From positions 42,212 through 106,211 of the forward strand of contig JAUIMF010000003.1 in NCBI GenBank assembly GCA_030433415.1: a stretch of DNA of 64,000 nucleotides, in the 5' to 3' direction. Below the pieces are notes generated by a model that had not been told where the DNA came from, made no database searches, and worked only from the letters and a program-made list of their open reading frames with translations. Numbering within the stretch: the stretch's first letter is position 1; every line of letters starts with the position of its first letter. Both the position numbers and the translations under genes were made by a program. The DNA comes from Gammaproteobacteria bacterium (GTDB taxonomy: Bacteria; Pseudomonadota; Gammaproteobacteria; Pseudomonadales; Halieaceae). Of this stretch, positions 43,261 through 52,005 are shown in pieces.

Positions 43261-43779
43261 TTAAAGCGTCGGCTGCGAGAAGCGGGGATGGGAGGGCGCC
43301 AGGCCATCGGCAAAAAAATCCGCACCCCCATTGTCGGTTGCGGGCAGGCGCTGCACACCATGCATTAAAAACACGAGACGACTCATACGCCATTCATCGC
43401 CCCGGCGGGTGAAACCAAGCTGATACCGTCCGGCCATGATCTCATCGAAGGCGGTGCCATCCTCTTGGACGCGCATGAAGAGCAGGGCACCGACTTCGCC
43501 CTGGCCTTCATCGTCACCGATGCTCAGGCGGGGCGACGCAAAGTGGTGCAGGCGACGATCGTAGCCCTCTTCGAGCGCCTGCACCCACGGCAGAAACCCT
43601 TCCCGGTCACCCTGCCACAAACCAAAGTCAAACTCGGCGTCGGCCCAGAACAGCTCCTTGAGGCCCGCCCAGTTCTGCCAGTCAATGGCGTAGGTATAGG
43701 CCTCCAGCAAACGCCGGCAAGCGGCTTCATTGACCAGTTTTTCGACCTGTGTGTAAAGCGTGTTGTCGACCTTGCCCAT
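43261..43779 (-). CDS. SnoaL-like (NTF2-fold) protein
   Basis: A 172-residue protein of the SnoaL_4/NTF2-like cone fold. The N-terminal helix EKLVNEAACRRLLEAYTYAIDWQNWAGLKELFWADAEFDFG is typical: a helix pair followed by the first strand. Later come LHHFASPRLSIGDDEGQGEV and a GRYQLGFTRRGDEWRMSRLVF end. Members include small hydratases, isomerases and ring-hydroxylating dioxygenase-type small subunits. It is the last gene of a three-gene minus-strand operon, 16 nt after the sulfotransferase. The substrate is unknown. Confidence 0.78.
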   Translation of the reverse strand: MGKVDNTLYTQVEKLVNEAACRRLLEAYTYAIDWQNWAGLKELFWADAEFDFGLWQGDREGFLPWVQALEEGYDRRLHHFASPRLSIGDDEGQGEVGALLFMRVQEDGTAFDEIMAGRYQLGFTRRGDEWRMSRLVFLMHGVQRLPATDNGGADFFADGLAPSHPRFSQPTL

Positions 43780-43795
43780 AACGTGACTCCGTTGT

Positions 43796-44962
43796 TCACC
43801 GTGCCCAGTTGGTATCCAGTCTAGCGATAAAATCCTCGTAGTCCCGAAAAGTCTCGGTGATTCCTTCTGTACTCAGGCCATAGTCCCCAAGGCTGTATTC
43901 GTGGCGGCCGTACTTGTTTTGCGGGTTGCTGTCGTTCCAGAGCAGCATGCGCTCCAGCGACGCGTTGCTGAGCGGAAGCTGCGCGTAGGCGTAGATCGCC
44001 CGGATCGTCGCCTCGGGTTGCGCTACCAGGGCAGAAAACGGCAGGTCCAGAAAGCGGTCATCGCGTTGCTGGGCGCGCCACTGCATGTGGGCCTGCGTCG
44101 CACCCAGTACGCCCTGGACGTACGCTTCGGGGTCGGGACGGCGATGAGTGAAAGGTTGGTAAAAGCATTCCAGCAGCTTCAGGCCCGAGCCGACGGTCTT
44201 GGTATTGCTGCGGTGGGTCATGATCAGTGTGGCCTCGGGGAATACCTCAATCAGCAGATGTTCCAGCCCGCTGTACAACGGGCACTTCAGCACCCACGGT
44301 TTGGCCGGATCAGCCAGGCCCTGCCATTGCTGATACTTGAGCACGTCCCGTAACACCTCGAACTGATAACGAAGATCGTTCTCTGCCAGCCACACCAGAT
44401 AGCTGTCCAGTGGAGCCCAGCCATACCAGACTGCCGACATCAGGCTGTGGCCCAGCACATCGCTGTCTTCTTCGGGCTCGAAGGTTTCGAAGCTGTGGCC
44501 CTTCTTGGTTTCTGGCGAGCGCGAATCGAACCAGCGGGCGTAGCGGTCCGCCTCATCGATCCGTGCCTGCGGTGACTCGTTGGGGTCGCCGGTATACAGC
44601 GACGGGTTGAGGGCCTTCCAGTAAGTGAAGAAATTAAAATCCTCAGAAGCGGCGAGGAGTTTCTGGGTCTTCGTTGATCCGGTCCGGGCCATGCCACAGA
44701 TGAATACCGGTGGTCGCAGCGCTTGCTCGAGTATCTCTGGATGCGCGGCGATATCCCTCGCCATGCGCAGTCGATTGCAGAGTGCTCGCATGATGCGCTG
44801 ATGCAGCATTTCAGCCCCTTCGTCGTGGGGTTGGCCGTCGCGATTGAAAGAGTCGACCAGCTTCTCCAGGGCCACAATAATTTTCTCGTCGACGATGGAG
44901 ATTCGCGTTTGCTGGCGCGCCTCGGCCATCATCTCAGGTGCAGTCATCGGTAGCGTTGCCAT
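43796..44962 (-). CDS. Sulfotransferase-family protein
   Basis: A 388-residue protein of the P-loop sulfotransferase superfamily. The 5'-phosphosulfate-binding loop is ICGMARTGSTKTQKLL, with the loop at about 90-97. The 3'-phosphate-binding region is likely ATLIMTHRSNTKTVGS, where the Arg and Ser fit the family pattern. WVLKCPLYSGLEHLLIEVFPEA between them is also typical. Members of this bacterial group often occur in lipid, sterol or aromatic degradation clusters and their acceptors are rarely known. It starts 3 nt after the reductase-like gene. Confidence 0.82.
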   Translation of the reverse strand: MATLPMTAPEMMAEARQQTRISIVDEKIIVALEKLVDSFNRDGQPHDEGAEMLHQRIMRALCNRLRMARDIAAHPEILEQALRPPVFICGMARTGSTKTQKLLAASEDFNFFTYWKALNPSLYTGDPNESPQARIDEADRYARWFDSRSPETKKGHSFETFEPEEDSDVLGHSLMSAVWYGWAPLDSYLVWLAENDLRYQFEVLRDVLKYQQWQGLADPAKPWVLKCPLYSGLEHLLIEVFPEATLIMTHRSNTKTVGSGLKLLECFYQPFTHRRPDPEAYVQGVLGATQAHMQWRAQQRDDRFLDLPFSALVAQPEATIRAIYAYAQLPLSNASLERMLLWNDSNPQNKYGRHEYSLGDYGLSTEGITETFRDYEDFIARLDTNWAR

Positions 44963-44965
44963 GAT

Positions 44966-45970
44966 TCAGCTTCCTCCCAATGTCGGCCGCATCGGGCCCA
45001 GTTGTGAAATAACCTGAATGCCCGGCTCGGCGGCGAGCACGTCGGGAATTCGATTGACCATGCAGGCGGCGGAGCTGTGCATGGAGTCTGTGCGATCAAC
45101 GCGAATCTTGGTTTCGGGCCGGCCCTGGACCTCCCATACCATGTGTTCCTTTTCGTCGGGTCGCAGCACGCGCAATTCGTTGATCGAGACCGCGTTGATG
45201 CCCTCACGGGTGGTGACGCGCGTGGTGATACGCGTTCCCAGGCAGACTCCCGGAGGAATGTCGGCCTGTAATGCGTGGCTGTACACCGGCTTGTCGTCGA
45301 GCACCGGCTCGCGCTCTTCCGTTACCGAGGTGACTTCCAGGCCGAGGGCCCATAGCACCTGATGCGGCACGGTCTTATAAATGCCCGCGAGCAGGTCTTC
45401 ATTGAGTTCGTCGAACTCGTCCAGCGTGAGCGTTCCCCCGCAGACACGCAGCAATTCAATACCCGCGGCTTCGCCGTTGGTCAGCGTTCGGTGTACCAGC
45501 CCCTCTAGACGACTGGCCGAGCCCGCGATCAGCAGCCCGGACCATATGCGCGAATAATCCCAGATACCCGTGCCGGTGAAGCTGACCCCGTTGCGTTTGG
45601 CCAGTTCATCGATGCGGGGTGCGAACTCGGGACGTGAGCCCCAGGGAAAATTGCTTTCTCCGCCGTGGCAAATCACGTTGATGCCCGCACCGAGCAGTCG
45701 CTCGTGACCAGGCCAGTTGTAGTCCAGGCGATCACCGACACTGTGAATGGCTATATTGGCCGTCGAGGCACCGTAGTCTGCGGTTTCGCAGTCCTGTACG
45801 GTGATGCCGAGGGGGGCGATGCCGGCGAGGATGCCCAGATCCTGTCCGACCTTGGCGCCGGCCCGATTGTAGGCGGACACGATGTTCCAGCCCTTGTCGT
45901 GCATGATGCGCACGGTTTCGAGTGCATACTGCCCCGTGCCGTAGATGGCTACCCGTGGTTCTTTCTGCAT
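44966..45970 (-). CDS. Dihydrodipicolinate-reductase-like oxidoreductase
   Basis: A 334-residue NAD(P)-binding protein. The Rossmann turn is VAIYGTGQYALETVRIM at residues 7-23, and the C-terminal half has the DapB/diaminopentanoate-dehydrogenase-like fold (THGGESNFPW-type NVICHGGESNFPWGSRPE and GVSFTGTGIWD). It is much longer than DapB and lacks the DapB active-site signature, so lysine synthesis is unlikely. It is the first gene of the operon, and the ATG is preceded by AAAGGG. An inverted repeat lies about 120 nt upstream. The real substrate is unknown. Confidence 0.72.
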   Translation of the reverse strand: MQKEPRVAIYGTGQYALETVRIMHDKGWNIVSAYNRAGAKVGQDLGILAGIAPLGITVQDCETADYGASTANIAIHSVGDRLDYNWPGHERLLGAGINVICHGGESNFPWGSRPEFAPRIDELAKRNGVSFTGTGIWDYSRIWSGLLIAGSASRLEGLVHRTLTNGEAAGIELLRVCGGTLTLDEFDELNEDLLAGIYKTVPHQVLWALGLEVTSVTEEREPVLDDKPVYSHALQADIPPGVCLGTRITTRVTTREGINAVSINELRVLRPDEKEHMVWEVQGRPETKIRVDRTDSMHSSAACMVNRIPDVLAAEPGIQVISQLGPMRPTLGGS

Positions 45971-46088
45971 GTTGACCCTTTTTATTGTGGTTCGGATATA
46001 TTGTGTGCCGACCCGCAGGGATAATCATGCGCTGGCAGCGCAAGAGTTGTTCACTTGTCCGGTGGCCTGCCCTAGAAGCATAGCTTAC

Positions 46089-46106
46089 AAACAATCAAGA
46101 TTGTTT
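46089..46106. promoter_or_regulatory. Inverted repeat, operator candidate
   Basis: AAACAATC, a two-base AA centre and GATTGTTT form perfect 8-bp arms. It lies in the 251-bp gap between the reductase-like operon (start 45970) and arfB (start 46222). It is followed by A-rich sequence on the plus strand. The size and symmetry fit a TetR-family operator better than a terminator, since neither flanking gene ends here. Confidence 0.45.
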
Positions 46107-46221
46107 AAAAAAATAAAAATCCCCGCTGATTTGCCGTTCATGTGAACCGTTGATAGATCCGGTAGTCCTTGTCAGAAACAGTGTTTTCGGGGGCGAGGAT
46201 ACTCGCGTATGCTTTCAGACC

Positions 46222-46656
46222 ATGGCCAGACAGCACTCCCGTATTCCCGTAACCGACGCTTTTTCGCTCGAAGTCAGCGAAGTGGAGTTGGAAGCCATGC
46301 GCGCTCGCGGCGCCGGAGGGCAGAACGTCAACAAGGTATCGTCGGCGGTGCATCTGCGCCTTGATATCAACGAGGCAACGTTGCCCGAGCGCGTGCGTTC
46401 CAGGCTTCGGGCGATGCGCGACAGCCGTATCACCCAGGCGGGTAGCATCGTGATTCGCGCCGATCGTTTTCGTACCCAGGCCCGCAATCGTCAGGACGCG
46501 CTCGAGCGCCTGGTGGAACTGCTGCGTGAGGCGGCGGTGGAGCCGCGGCGGCGTGTGGCGACAAAACCAACGCGGGGATCGCAGGAAAGGCGCTTAAAAA
46601 GAAAGGTTATAAATAGTAAAAACAAAGAATTACGAAAGAAACCGAAAGTGGAATAA
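46222..46656 (+). CDS. arfB: Alternative ribosome-rescue factor ArfB (YaeJ)
   Basis: A 144-residue peptidyl-tRNA hydrolase that rescues stalled ribosomes lacking a stop codon. The catalytic GGQ is at 32-34 in RGAGGQNVNKVSSAVHLR, the ICT1/YaeJ signature. The basic C-terminal tail (RRLKRKVINSKNKELRKK) should enter the empty mRNA channel, as in the family. I chose the ATG at 46222 since earlier in-frame residues are not conserved. The last 60 or so coding bases are strikingly A-rich against a GC-rich gene, reflecting the lysine tail. Confidence 0.93.
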   Translation: MARQHSRIPVTDAFSLEVSEVELEAMRARGAGGQNVNKVSSAVHLRLDINEATLPERVRSRLRAMRDSRITQAGSIVIRADRFRTQARNRQDALERLVELLREAAVEPRRRVATKPTRGSQERRLKRKVINSKNKELRKKPKVE

Positions 46657-46707
46657 GAGATAAGCTTTCGGCTCACCACCCGATTTTTAACGATCCGAGG
46701 AATTTAC

Positions 46708-47127
46708 ATGCCAACCCCGCGAGACGTGTCACGCCTCAACGAGAAGCTTCCACCGTTTATGGCACTACTCAAGGGGCGTGTCGACAGCTATGACCACGAC
46801 CGTCAGGAGGCCACGTTGTCCTTCGACGTATCCGAGCAGTACTGTCACTCGGGCGACGTCGTGCAAGGAGGGTTTATCACCGCAATGCTCGACGCGGCCA
46901 TGAGCCACGCGGTGTTTGCCTGCGATGATGCGGTCATCAATCTGTCGTCCCTTGAGATCAGCACCCGCTATCTCGAAATTACCCGGGCCGGGCCGCTGAC
47001 GGCGAAGGGACGCATCGTGCGACTCTCGCACAAGACCGCGTTCCTTGACGGCCAGTTGTTCAACACCCAGGGACACCTGCTCGCCACTACGCAGAGCGTA
47101 GCGAAGGTGATGCGAAAACCCTCATGA
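46708..47127 (+). CDS. PaaI-family hotdog thioesterase
   Basis: A 139-residue hotdog-fold acyl-CoA thioesterase. The signature helix and turn are HSGDVVQGGFITAMLDAAMSHAVFA, followed by the strand-rich STRYLEITRAGPLTAKGRIVRLSHKTAFLDGQLFN and LLATTQSVAKVM. In place of the usual HxxxxHGG it has VVQGG, so the active site belongs to a PaaI/YdiI variant. GAGGAA precedes the ATG. It lies between arfB and the HMCES-like gene, both on the same strand. The acyl substrate is unknown. Confidence 0.82.
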   Translation: MPTPRDVSRLNEKLPPFMALLKGRVDSYDHDRQEATLSFDVSEQYCHSGDVVQGGFITAMLDAAMSHAVFACDDAVINLSSLEISTRYLEITRAGPLTAKGRIVRLSHKTAFLDGQLFNTQGHLLATTQSVAKVMRKPS

Positions 47128-47157
47128 AGCGACTCGTGTGGCAGGGCGTCTGATCCC

Positions 47158-47847
47158 GTGTGTGGTCGCTTTAACGTGTCGCAAACGCCTGGCCTGCAGG
47201 CGCTCCTCGATGCTCTGGGGTCAAATCTGACCCTTCCCTCGCCGGTGTTTAACGTCGCGCCCACGGAATCAGTCTCGCTGCTGCGGAAGCACGAGGGCAA
47301 TGTGGCGCTGGATACTGCACGATGGTGGCTTACGCCGCACTGGTCCCAGGGGCCCAGTCAGAAGTATGCGATGTTCAATGCCCGCCGCGAGGGGCTCACC
47401 AAGAGCCCTGCTTTTCGCAAGCCCTTTGCCAGCCAGCGCGGAATTCTGCCCATGTCATCGTTTATCGAATGGCGCAAGCAGGGCGCGAACAAACAACCCT
47501 GGCTTATCAGCAACGCAAGTGAAGCACTTGCCGTAGCAGCCCTCTGGGACTGCTGGGTTGATCGTGATCAGGCGGAAACCTTGTTGAGTTGCACGATTGT
47601 GACCACCGCGGCCGCAGAGCCCTTTCGACCGTGGCATGCACGTATGCCCGTGATGTTAACGCCCGGCGAGCAGGCGCAGTGGCTGGACAACGAGGTGCCT
47701 ATCGCCCCGGACGATGCGTTGTTTGACGCACGGCTCAAAGAACGTCTGCACCTGGTTCCCATCGACCGCGCGGTCGGTAACGCCCGCCACAAAGACGGCG
47801 AGCTTATGGCATCGATCGGCGAAACCGTGGTGCTTCAGCCCGATTGA
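47158..47847 (+). CDS. HMCES/YedK-type abasic-site protein (SRAP)
   Basis: A 229-residue SOS-response-associated protein that covalently traps abasic sites in single-stranded DNA through its N-terminal cysteine. The GTG start gives MCGRFN, so Cys2 becomes the N-terminal residue after Met removal. The other active-site residues, Asn75 (FNARRE), Glu105 (SFIEWRK) and His160 (RPWHARMP), fall at the same positions as in E. coli YedK. It lies 30 nt after the thioesterase gene. No LexA box was recognised in front of it. Confidence 0.93.
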   Translation: MCGRFNVSQTPGLQALLDALGSNLTLPSPVFNVAPTESVSLLRKHEGNVALDTARWWLTPHWSQGPSQKYAMFNARREGLTKSPAFRKPFASQRGILPMSSFIEWRKQGANKQPWLISNASEALAVAALWDCWVDRDQAETLLSCTIVTTAAAEPFRPWHARMPVMLTPGEQAQWLDNEVPIAPDDALFDARLKERLHLVPIDRAVGNARHKDGELMASIGETVVLQPD

Positions 47848-47868
47848 GACCGCATTGCCCCAGGCCAA

Positions 47869-49194
47869 TTACTCCAAGAGAGCCTGATAGGTCAGCACCT
47901 CGAAACGATTTTTCAGCGTGGTCTGGTGCGGAATACTCTGGACCATGAAAATCCCTACCACATCATTTTCGGGGTCTATCCAGAACGAGGTGCCTGCGGC
48001 GCCGCCCCAGCCGTAGGATCCAGCGCCACCCAGTTCACCCTTATTGGTGGCGGGATCCAGAACGATGCCTACACCCAGGCCGAAGGCGTCCACACCGTAG
48101 AGGTCGTCGGACTGCTGATGCTGGATGTGATTGCTGCGCATGAGGTTTACCGTGTGGGGCGACAGCAGGCGTACTCCGTTCCAGGCGCCGCCACCGGCGA
48201 GCATCAGAGCAAAGCGCAGATAATCGTCCGTGGTCGAAACCAGTCCCGCGCCACCGCTTTCGAACAAGTGCCCGTCAACATAACCGCGGGTCAATTCCGG
48301 GTCCGCCGGCTCCAGCGTCTGTTCTGCGGTCCATCGCCACTGGCGCGTAAAGCTGGCGTGGTTATCCACCGGGGCGTAAAGCTGCGCCAGCCGAGCGCGC
48401 TTCTGGGGCGGCACAACGAAAAACGTGTCCTTCATGCCCAGTGGTTCGAAGATACGCTGCTGCAGGAATTCTCCCAGGGATTTGCCGCTGATGGCCTCGA
48501 TAAGTCGCCCCTGAATGTCCACCGATACGCTGTATTGCCAGCGCGTACCGGGTTGGGCACTCAGCGGCAGTTGCGCGAGGCGCTCGCTGAAGTCGGTCAG
48601 CGTTGGCGCAAGAAAAAGCTCGGCCTGCAGGTAACGCTGATCGACCGTTGTGTCGCCAAACAGTCCATAGCGGAACCCGGCGGTATGCCGCATCAAGTCA
48701 CGAATCGTGGGCATACGTGCCGGTGCGTAGGTCTCTTCGCCGTCTGAGTTGCTCTGCAGCACCTGCAGTTCTCCAAACTCCGGCAGATAGCGGTCAATCG
48801 GGTCGTTAAGTAGAAAATGCCCTTCTTCATAAAGCATGAGCAGGGCGACCGTCGTCACCGGTTTGCTCATGGAGTAGATGCGGTAGAGCGTGTCGTGCGT
48901 CACAGGCAGGTCGGCTTCGCGATCGGCATCGCCCCAGACCTGGTCGTAGACGATTTTGCCGTCGCGGGCGATGAGCCCGTGACCGCCAACCATCACGCCG
49001 GTAGCGACCGCCTCGCGCATACGTTCATCGATGCGTTGCAGTCGCTTGGCAGAAAACCCGGCCCGCGCAGGATCGATTTTTGGGGGTGCCTTGGGAGCTG
49101 CTGCCTGCGGTGACAGGCATACCAGACAGGCTATAAATGCCAGAGCGATAGAGGTTGGAAATGTGCCGGGGAACTGGCGCGAGATAGTGCTCAT
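47869..49194 (-). CDS. Serine hydrolase, class C beta-lactamase-like (secreted)
   Basis: A 441-residue protein with an N-terminal signal sequence (IALAFIACLVCLSPQAAA) and a penicillin-binding-type fold. The SxxK nucleophile motif is SMSK at 108-111, and the Tyr motif is in WQYSVSVDIQGRLIE (YSV where YxN is usual). Near the C-terminus GSYGWGGAAGTSFWIDPE supplies the HxG-like strand. This family includes esterases, D-aminopeptidases and lipid-linked hydrolases, so antibiotic resistance should not be assumed. AAGGA precedes the ATG. It diverges from the amine-oxidase gene. Confidence 0.86.
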   Translation of the reverse strand: MSTISRQFPGTFPTSIALAFIACLVCLSPQAAAPKAPPKIDPARAGFSAKRLQRIDERMREAVATGVMVGGHGLIARDGKIVYDQVWGDADREADLPVTHDTLYRIYSMSKPVTTVALLMLYEEGHFLLNDPIDRYLPEFGELQVLQSNSDGEETYAPARMPTIRDLMRHTAGFRYGLFGDTTVDQRYLQAELFLAPTLTDFSERLAQLPLSAQPGTRWQYSVSVDIQGRLIEAISGKSLGEFLQQRIFEPLGMKDTFFVVPPQKRARLAQLYAPVDNHASFTRQWRWTAEQTLEPADPELTRGYVDGHLFESGGAGLVSTTDDYLRFALMLAGGGAWNGVRLLSPHTVNLMRSNHIQHQQSDDLYGVDAFGLGVGIVLDPATNKGELGGAGSYGWGGAAGTSFWIDPENDVVGIFMVQSIPHQTTLKNRFEVLTYQALLE

Positions 49195-49289
49195 GGGTTT
49201 TCCTTATGTAGCGTTCAAAGCCTCAGGCAGCAGCCAATTTCGGGAGTTGGCGTTGCAATTATTTGCCTCTTTTCGGGCAGGAATTTAAG

Positions 49290-49319
49290 TTGGTACCACC
49301 GACAGCGGGGCGTTATGCT
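49290..49319 (+). promoter_or_regulatory. Sigma-70-like promoter before the amine-oxidase gene
   Basis: TTGGTA at 49290 and TATGCT at 49314 are 18 nt apart. The predicted start near 49326 leaves a leader of about 17 nt before the GTG at 49343. Confidence 0.45.
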
Positions 49320-49342
49320 CGGCTCGTAGCAAACAAGCGGTA

Positions 49343-50497
49343 GTGGGAAAGGCCTTGGTTACACGCCGACAATTTACGCAGGGTATCGCGACGGCTACGT
49401 TGCTGTCTGCCTTCTCCTCGGCCTCAAAGGGGCAGGGACTGGGTACGGACTACGACGTAATTATCGTCGGTGCGGGCGTCGCGGGCCTGGCCGCCGCCCG
49501 CCGCCTCGCAGTTATGGATCGCGAACTTAAAGTGCTCGTGCTCGAAGCCAGAGATCGTATCGGTGGCCGCATCTATTCGGTCCCGCATGATCAATTGATG
49601 CGTGATGCTGAGCTGGGGGCCTCAACGTTATTGCATCGCGACGGGCCGGACTGGTCCGTCATCGAAGATCTGGCGCTTACCGTCGAAACCCTGCCTGATG
49701 GCAAGTTCACGCTGTTCCCCGGAATGCGTGCGCTCGCCGCTGGTCTGGCCCAGGCGTCCACGGGCACGGTGCAACTGCACAGCGTGGTAACTGAAATCTT
49801 CTGGCGGGAAGGGCTGGTTGGCGTAAAGTACGACAACCGAGGGCTGAGCAGCGCGGTTACCGCGCGGCGCCTGATTCTGACCTTGCCGCCGGGTGTTATG
49901 CAGCGCAGCTCAGTGAGCATTACGCCGGGCCTGACGGACGCCAAACGTCGTGTGCTGCAACTGGCCGATGCAGACTTGCTGCTGTCCTGTGCCATGGTGT
50001 TCACCGCAGACAAGCTTCGTCTCAAGGATTCCCAGGAGGTCTGGACACGGGAGTCCGACACTACTCGTCTGAGGGCGTTTCAAACGGGTATGGCGGGCGA
50101 AGTGTTACTGGAGGCCCAGTACAGCGGAGACCGGGCTCGCCTGCTGGCACAGCAGAGTGATGAAATCGTGCTGGGATTGTCGCTCAAAGCCTTCACCGAT
50201 GCTGTAGGTGAATTGCCCGCGGCCACGGATCGCAGTTGGGGAGCTGTGGTCAACTGGAGTGACGATCCCTACAGCGTCGGTGCCAGGACACGGCCCTTGA
50301 ATACCAGCGCGCATCTGGACCTCGCGCAGAGTCAGGGTGACACGCTGTTTTTTGCGGGGGAGGCCACTGCCGAGCCTGAGCTTGTGGGTACGGTGCACGG
50401 CGCTTACGCGTCAGGTGAGCGCGTGGCGCGGGAAGTGGCCGCGTCCCTGGGCGTGGGGGCGGCGGACGAAGCCGAGCCGCTGTTCGAACTACTCTAA
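49343..50497 (+). CDS. FAD-dependent amine oxidase-like protein with Tat signal
   Basis: A 384-residue flavoprotein of the monoamine-oxidase/polyamine-oxidase group. Near the N-terminus TRRQFTQGIATATLLSAFS is a twin-arginine-type signal, suggesting export with folded cofactor. The FAD dinucleotide fold is VIIVGAGVAGLAAARRL at about 40-56, followed by EARDRIGGRI, and the C-terminal FAD contact is LFFAGEATAEPELVGTVHGAYASGERVA. It is shorter than typical MAOs (about 450-500). A GTG start is used; a TTG four codons on is an alternative. The amine substrate is unknown. Confidence 0.82.
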   Translation: MGKALVTRRQFTQGIATATLLSAFSSASKGQGLGTDYDVIIVGAGVAGLAAARRLAVMDRELKVLVLEARDRIGGRIYSVPHDQLMRDAELGASTLLHRDGPDWSVIEDLALTVETLPDGKFTLFPGMRALAAGLAQASTGTVQLHSVVTEIFWREGLVGVKYDNRGLSSAVTARRLILTLPPGVMQRSSVSITPGLTDAKRRVLQLADADLLLSCAMVFTADKLRLKDSQEVWTRESDTTRLRAFQTGMAGEVLLEAQYSGDRARLLAQQSDEIVLGLSLKAFTDAVGELPAATDRSWGAVVNWSDDPYSVGARTRPLNTSAHLDLAQSQGDTLFFAGEATAEPELVGTVHGAYASGERVAREVAASLGVGAADEAEPLFELL

Positions 50498-50504
50498 AAG
50501 GTGC

Positions 50505-51830
50505 TTACGAGTCCGGTCCCACGGTTTCCCGCTCCATAGCCGCCAGGTCATTGGGCAGGTGGCGAGCCGCCTGGTAGAACATGAGCATCGCCAGTGCGGC
50601 CACCGTCGCGGTGATCAACATAGCGTGGCGCAAGTTGTCGGGGCCAGAAATATCAATCAGCAGGTCACTGGTCAGGCCCGTGATGAAGGGGCCGAGTCCC
50701 AGGCCAATCATGTTGAGCACAAAAAACAATACCGCCGACGTCAGGGCCCGCATACGTGGTGGTACCAGGGTGTGCGATACGGCGATGCTGGGTCCCAGAT
50801 AGAGAGAATTCACGATACTGACGAAGAACAGCACAACGAGGATCGAGGTGGTGTTGTCTCCGATCAGCACATAAAAATAGGGAATAAATGCCAGGGCTCC
50901 GCCCAGAATTGGCACCCACACATACCAGCGCCGGTCCCGCGGCGCGAGGCGATCCGCCAGGTAACCACCGGCAAAGGTGCCCAGAGCACCGGAAATCCCC
51001 GATACCAGCGACAGCACCAGGCCCACATCGGCGATGGACATGCCATGATTGCGTATCAGGAATGACGGAAAGAAATTGCCGTTACCGTAGGAGACATAGG
51101 AGGTCAGCGCGCAGCCGAGGGCGATGTACCAGAAGGATCGTCGCCGGCGCAGCAGCCCCAGCGTCTGGCCCATGCTGGGGCGCTCCAGGTGCGACGAAGT
51201 CGTGTCCCATCGACCGCGCAATGGTTCTCGCACCGTCATCAGCAGGATTCCGGCGAAGAGTACGCCAGGCACGCCTACCACCATAAAGGCCATACGCCAG
51301 CCCACGGCCTCGGCGAGCATGCCGCCGAAGGCAAAGCCCAGCAAAATTCCGACGTAAATGCCCGAGGTATAGAAGGACAGGGCGGTAGCGCGTTGGTGGG
51401 GCGGGTAATAGTCACTGATCATGGAGTGCGCGGGTGGGCTGCCACCGGCTTCACCGAGCCCGACACCGACGCGGGCGAGCAGCAGTTGCACGTAATTCTG
51501 CACCAGTCCCGAAATCGCGGTCATGCCGCTCCAGATGGCGAGGGACGCCACCACAATGTTGCGGCGATTGGAGCGGTCCGCCCAATAGGCAATGGGTATG
51601 CCCGCGGTCACGTAGATCACAGCGAAGGTGAAGCCGCTGAGCAGGCCCAGCTGCGCATCTGACAACGCCATCTCATTTTTGATCGGCTCCTGCAGGATCA
51701 CCAGGATCTGCCGGTCGATGAAATTGAAGGCGTACACGATCGTGAGCATCACGAGCACAAAGCGCTTGTACGACGCTGAGTAGTCAGACTGGGAGCCTGG
51801 GTCGAGGTCCGTGCCGGGCGATTGTTGCAC
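50505..51830 (-). CDS. Major facilitator superfamily transporter
   Basis: A 441-residue inner-membrane transporter with about 12 hydrophobic segments. The MFS loop 2-3 motif is GIPIAYWADRSNRRNIVVASLAIWS, and GVGLGEAGGSPPAHSMISDYYPPHQRATALSFY is the segment after helix 4 seen in spinster-like and hexuronate/phthalate-type carriers. The N-terminus IYAFNFIDRQILVILQEPIKNEM supports the spinster-like group, common in marine proteobacteria in aromatic and steroid loci. GTG start with GGAAT upstream. It converges on the amine-oxidase gene and diverges from moaC. Substrate unknown. Confidence 0.87.
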   Translation of the reverse strand: MQQSPGTDLDPGSQSDYSASYKRFVLVMLTIVYAFNFIDRQILVILQEPIKNEMALSDAQLGLLSGFTFAVIYVTAGIPIAYWADRSNRRNIVVASLAIWSGMTAISGLVQNYVQLLLARVGVGLGEAGGSPPAHSMISDYYPPHQRATALSFYTSGIYVGILLGFAFGGMLAEAVGWRMAFMVVGVPGVLFAGILLMTVREPLRGRWDTTSSHLERPSMGQTLGLLRRRRSFWYIALGCALTSYVSYGNGNFFPSFLIRNHGMSIADVGLVLSLVSGISGALGTFAGGYLADRLAPRDRRWYVWVPILGGALAFIPYFYVLIGDNTTSILVVLFFVSIVNSLYLGPSIAVSHTLVPPRMRALTSAVLFFVLNMIGLGLGPFITGLTSDLLIDISGPDNLRHAMLITATVAALAMLMFYQAARHLPNDLAAMERETVGPDS

Positions 51831-52005
51831 TGGGATTCCTTTTTATTATTGCCGCAGCCCGTAAATGGTCAGACCTTGGCAGTGTCATCAGGGGCGCAAC
51901 GATGCCAGAAAAACTCGTCTCGGGGGAGGGTGGCGCTGGCGGTCGCCGGGGCCATTGGCTAGACTGCGCGCTTTTCTCACGCAGCTAACTTCAGGCAGCA
52001 AAGCC

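Noticed and set aside
42981..43361. 126-codon minus-strand frame containing ASPVGFEPTTYSLGG
   Set aside because: It is antisense to tRNA-Arg. The GFEPTT phrase is a known artefact of translating the complement of a tRNA T-arm.
47869..49194. Antibiotic-resistance beta-lactamase
   Set aside because: The protein has the SxxK fold but the YSV variant and the broad esterase/peptidase-like family pattern. Resistance cannot be inferred.
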